A DNA stretch of 64,000 nucleotides, taken from NCBI RefSeq assembly GCF_900016645.1, contig NZ_CDGJ01000019.1; one strand, given 5' to 3'. The first letter of the stretch is position 1. The number at the start of each line of letters is the position of its first letter. The position numbers and the translations under genes were made by a program. This DNA is from Acididesulfobacillus acetoxydans. Its GTDB lineage: Bacteria > Bacillota > Desulfitobacteriia > Desulfitobacteriales > Desulfitobacteriaceae. Shown one piece after another: positions 61,803 through 64,000 of this stretch. The notes under the pieces are model-generated. The model was not told the origin of the DNA. It ran no database searches and saw only the letters and a list, made by a program, of their open reading frames with translations.

Positions 61803-63059
61803 CTAGCCGAGATCCCGGTAAAGCGGAAACTCCTGACAGAGCCCGGCGACAATTTCCCCGGCCTCCGCCAGTTTGGCGGCATCCGACTGGGAGGTCAGAG
61901 CCAGGTTAATGGCCCGGGCGATACGTCCCATGGCGTCCGTCGTCATGCCCCGGGTGGTTACGGCAGGAGTTCCGAGGCGGATCCCGCTGGTCACGTTCGG
62001 ACCGGCCGGGTCGAAGGGAATCGTATTTTTATTGACTGTAATCCCGATTTCATCCAGAATATGTTCGGCGTCTTTTCCGCTCAGGCCTTTGGAGCGCACA
62101 TCGACAAGAACCAGGTGGTTGTCGGTACCGCCGGAAACCAGACGGAAACCCTCGGCCGACAAAGCCTGCGCCAGCGCAGCGGCGTTGTCAATAATGCGCC
62201 CGCAGTACTCCTTAAACTCAGGGCGCATCACCTCGCCCAAAGCTACGGCCTTAGCCGCAATGACGTGCATGAGCGGACCGCCCTGTATTCCGGGGAAAAT
62301 GGCCTTGTCGATTTTTTGAGCGTGGTCGGCCTTGGTAAGAATCAGTCCTCCCCGCGGGCCGCGCAAAGTCTTATGCGTCGTCGTGGTGACAAAGTCGGCG
62401 TAGGGAACGGGGCTGGGATGATGTCCAGTCGCCACCAGACCCGCGATATGAGCCATGTCTACCATCAGGTACGCCCCAGCCTCCCGCGCAATTTCCTGAA
62501 GCAGCGGAAAGTCTATCACCCTGGGGTAGGCGCTCGCGCCCGCCACAATCATCTTAGGGCGGTGCGCACGGGCCAGATTTCTGATCTCGTCATAATCGAT
62601 ACGTTCCGTATCAGACCTGACGCCGTAGGGGATGACATTAAAATATTTCCCCGAAAGATTGACGGGGCTCCCATGGGTGAGATGACCTCCGTGAGCCAGG
62701 TTCATGCCCAGAATCGTGTCTCCGGGTTTCAGCACGGCAAAATATACGGCAACATTGGCCTGGGTACCCGAATGAGGCTGAACATTGGCATGCTCGGCTC
62801 CGAATATTTTCTTGGCGCGGTCCCGCGCGATATTTTCCACAATGTCGACATTTTCGCAGCCGCCATAATAGCGTTTGCCCGGATACCCCTCCGCGTATTT
62901 GTTGGTAAGCACGGAACCTTGGGCTGCCATGACAGCCCGGCTGACGAAGTTCTCGGACGCGATGAGCTCTATCTTGTTTCTTTGTCGGTTCTCCTCAAGT
63001 TCAATCGCCTTTGCCACTTCCGGATCCTGCGGCTCCACCCACTTTTTGATACTATCCAT
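61803..63059 (-). CDS. glyA: Serine hydroxymethyltransferase
   Basis: PLP enzyme converting serine and tetrahydrofolate to glycine and methylene-THF. The 418 residues include IELIASENFVSRAVMAAQGS, SGTQANVAVYFAVLKPGD, and the PLP-lysine in VTTTTHKTLRGPRGGLIL. ATG at 63059 (MDSIKKWVEPQD) has AAAGGAG about 11 nt upstream; the frame is open further but not family-like. Order ywlG-glyA-upp is the conserved Firmicute one. Confidence 0.97.
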   Translation of the reverse strand: MDSIKKWVEPQDPEVAKAIELEENRQRNKIELIASENFVSRAVMAAQGSVLTNKYAEGYPGKRYYGGCENVDIVENIARDRAKKIFGAEHANVQPHSGTQANVAVYFAVLKPGDTILGMNLAHGGHLTHGSPVNLSGKYFNVIPYGVRSDTERIDYDEIRNLARAHRPKMIVAGASAYPRVIDFPLLQEIAREAGAYLMVDMAHIAGLVATGHHPSPVPYADFVTTTTHKTLRGPRGGLILTKADHAQKIDKAIFPGIQGGPLMHVIAAKAVALGEVMRPEFKEYCGRIIDNAAALAQALSAEGFRLVSGGTDNHLVLVDVRSKGLSGKDAEHILDEIGITVNKNTIPFDPAGPNVTSGIRLGTPAVTTRGMTTDAMGRIARAINLALTSQSDAAKLAEAGEIVAGLCQEFPLYRDLG

Positions 63060-63116
63060 TCCTGTTCCAACTCCTTTATCCTTGCTGAGTGCTATTTCTT
63101 TCGGACGAGTGTCACC

Positions 63117-63245
63117 CCGGCCTCTGACCTCCGTTACGGCCATGAGCTAAATCACCGGCGCAACTGTCTTCGTTCCCTCCGGCCTCTGACCCTCCGGCCT
63201 CTGACCTCTGACCTCTGATCTCTGACCCTCCGGCCTCCGTTACGG
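63117..63245. repeat. Short tandem repeats upstream of glyA
   Basis: The ywlG-glyA spacer is filled with variants of CCTCTGAC and CCTCCGG, densest at 63177-63238, with the word CCTCCGTTACGG at 63128 and 63233 flanking. Similar GAAGTCAGA repeats occur in the uvrB-uvrA spacer (21478-21515). They look like slippage or recombination products. Confidence 0.7.
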
Positions 63246-63800
63246 GTACTCCGCCCTCTTGCCCCCGATCAGCCGGGGCCGGGTCCGCGCCATAGTCAGG
63301 TGCGCCTGCCCGATGGATTTTGTAAACAAACGGATCGGGACCGCCACCGGCTTCAGATGCATGCCGATAAACGTGTCTCCGATGTCTATCCCCGCGTGCC
63401 CCTGAATCCGTTCGACCATCACCGGCGCCTCCAGCCGCTCCCAGGCCTTAACCGCCATAGCGCCTCCGGCGTGCAAGGCCGGCAGAACTGTCACCGCTTC
63501 CAAGCGGTAGAAATCAACACACGCTTCCTCGACCACGAGCGCTCTGTTAATATGTTCACACCCCTGTACCGCCAAAAACAGGCCGAGTCGGCGCGTTCTC
63601 TCCAGAAGCGGGGGCAGCAAGACCTGCGCCACTTCCAGGCTGCTCCCCCGGCCTATCTTCTGACCCAAAACCTCGCTCGTGCTGCAGCCGAGAACGAGAA
63701 TTTGCCGCGGTTGCAGACCGGCCTGCAGAAAAAAGTCCCTCAGCACCTTGTCCCAGGTCTGAGAAATATCTTTCAGGATCTCGTCCAATTCTTCCGGCAT
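63240..63800 (-). CDS. ywlG: YwlG/UPF0340 (TIGR01440) family protein
   Basis: Conserved Firmicute protein of unknown function. The 186 residues contain LVLGCSTSEVLGQKIGRGSSLEVAQV, AVQGCEHINRALVVE and the terminal GDTFIGMHLKPVAVPIRLF...RPRLIGGKRAEY, all family-typical. ATG at 63800 has a poor Shine-Dalgarno (GAGAG). It lies 40 bp after rpiB in the rpiB-ywlG-glyA-upp order, so it is probably in the same operon. Confidence 0.92.
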   Translation of the reverse strand: MPEELDEILKDISQTWDKVLRDFFLQAGLQPRQILVLGCSTSEVLGQKIGRGSSLEVAQVLLPPLLERTRRLGLFLAVQGCEHINRALVVEEACVDFYRLEAVTVLPALHAGGAMAVKAWERLEAPVMVERIQGHAGIDIGDTFIGMHLKPVAVPIRLFTKSIGQAHLTMARTRPRLIGGKRAEYP

Positions 63801-63840
63801 CTCTCAACGCAGGTCCCGCGAGGGGCCTGCACCCTCCTCT

Positions 63841-64000
63841 CTAAATCTTCTCACCGCGTTCGATGGCGGCAATCATCCCTACCCTTTTGGCGTGACGCCC
63901 CCCGGCGAAGTCCGTGCGCAAGAAAACTTCCACGATGTCTTGGGCCAGCCCGACTCCCGTCACCCTGCCGCCCAAGGCCAGCACGTTGGCATCGTTGTGC
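63841..64000 (-). CDS. rpiB: Ribose-5-phosphate isomerase B (C-terminal part)
   Basis: Only the last 52 codons are in the window: HNDANVLALGGRVTGVGLAQ through RHAKRVGMIAAIERGEKI and a TAG stop at 63843. HNDANVLALG is the substrate-contacting segment of RpiB. The enzyme interconverts ribose 5-phosphate and ribulose 5-phosphate, feeding the split transketolase found at 30 kb. Confidence 0.95.
   Translation of the reverse strand, partial: HNDANVLALGGRVTGVGLAQDIVEVFLRTDFAGGRHAKRVGMIAAIERGEKI

Overview
The window is a chromosomal core segment from an endospore-forming Firmicute of the class Clostridia, fairly GC-rich (about 55-60% by eye). The placement rests on spoIID, spoIIID, sigI/rsgI, ywmB, whiA-yvcK-rapZ, comFA/comFC, a long-form hibernation factor, sites resembling sporulation sigma-factor promoters, and Bacillus/Clostridium-type gene order. 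I cannot name a genus. About 58 of the 60 genes lie on the minus strand and read from high to low coordinates. Only a small YvlD-like membrane protein (25.6 kb) and one glycosyltransferase (42.6 kb) are on the plus strand. I found no tRNA, rRNA, CRISPR array, prophage or intact insertion sequence. Three ambiguous bases near 7.6 kb point to draft-quality sequence.

Reading in the direction of transcription: rpiB (partial), ywlG, glyA, upp, a dCMP deaminase and wecB (64-59.4 kb) lead into a complete F-type ATP synthase operon, atpZ-atpI-atpBEFHAGDC (59.2-52.0 kb), with its own promoter and a terminator-like hairpin. Next comes the conserved ywmB-murA-spoIID-X-spoIIID-mbl block (51.9-46.7 kb). 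X stands where many relatives keep spoIIQ, but it encodes a 125-residue single-pass membrane protein with no peptidase domain. A TagA-type glycosyltransferase, sigI-rsgI, a plus-strand GT4 glycosyltransferase, fabZ, an O-antigen-ligase-like protein, comFA and comFC follow (46.7-37.0 kb). Then come a zinc-ribbon protein, a cold-shock protein, raiA/hpf, secA and a prfB that needs programmed frameshifting (37-31.3 kb).

The left half holds a split transketolase, a structured leader or RNA, ftsEX, ctpA, an orphan sugar-binding-like lipoprotein and uvrBA with an SOS-type palindrome (31-18.6 kb). After that lie a HAD phosphatase, an FMN enzyme, a B12-binding radical SAM protein and the rapZ-yvcK-whiA-rpoN block, preceded by a second orphan solute-binding lipoprotein that overlaps rapZ (18.5-8.5 kb). 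The window ends with phoU plus a Na/Pi cotransporter, glpK, a radical SAM activase and pgk-tpiA, entering the next glycolytic gene at base 1.

Most of the content is housekeeping: lower glycolysis, energy coupling, envelope growth, division, secretion, repair and sporulation. The less ordinary material is regulatory and structural. It includes a three-way-junction RNA candidate upstream of ftsE, the unusual occupant of the spoIIQ position, an RsgI tail built from a 12-bp DNA repeat that runs antisense into a neighbouring gene, two in-frame start sites for the cold-shock protein, several intergenic tandem repeats, and candidate SigH, SigE, SigF and SigI promoters that fit the known regulation of the genes behind them.
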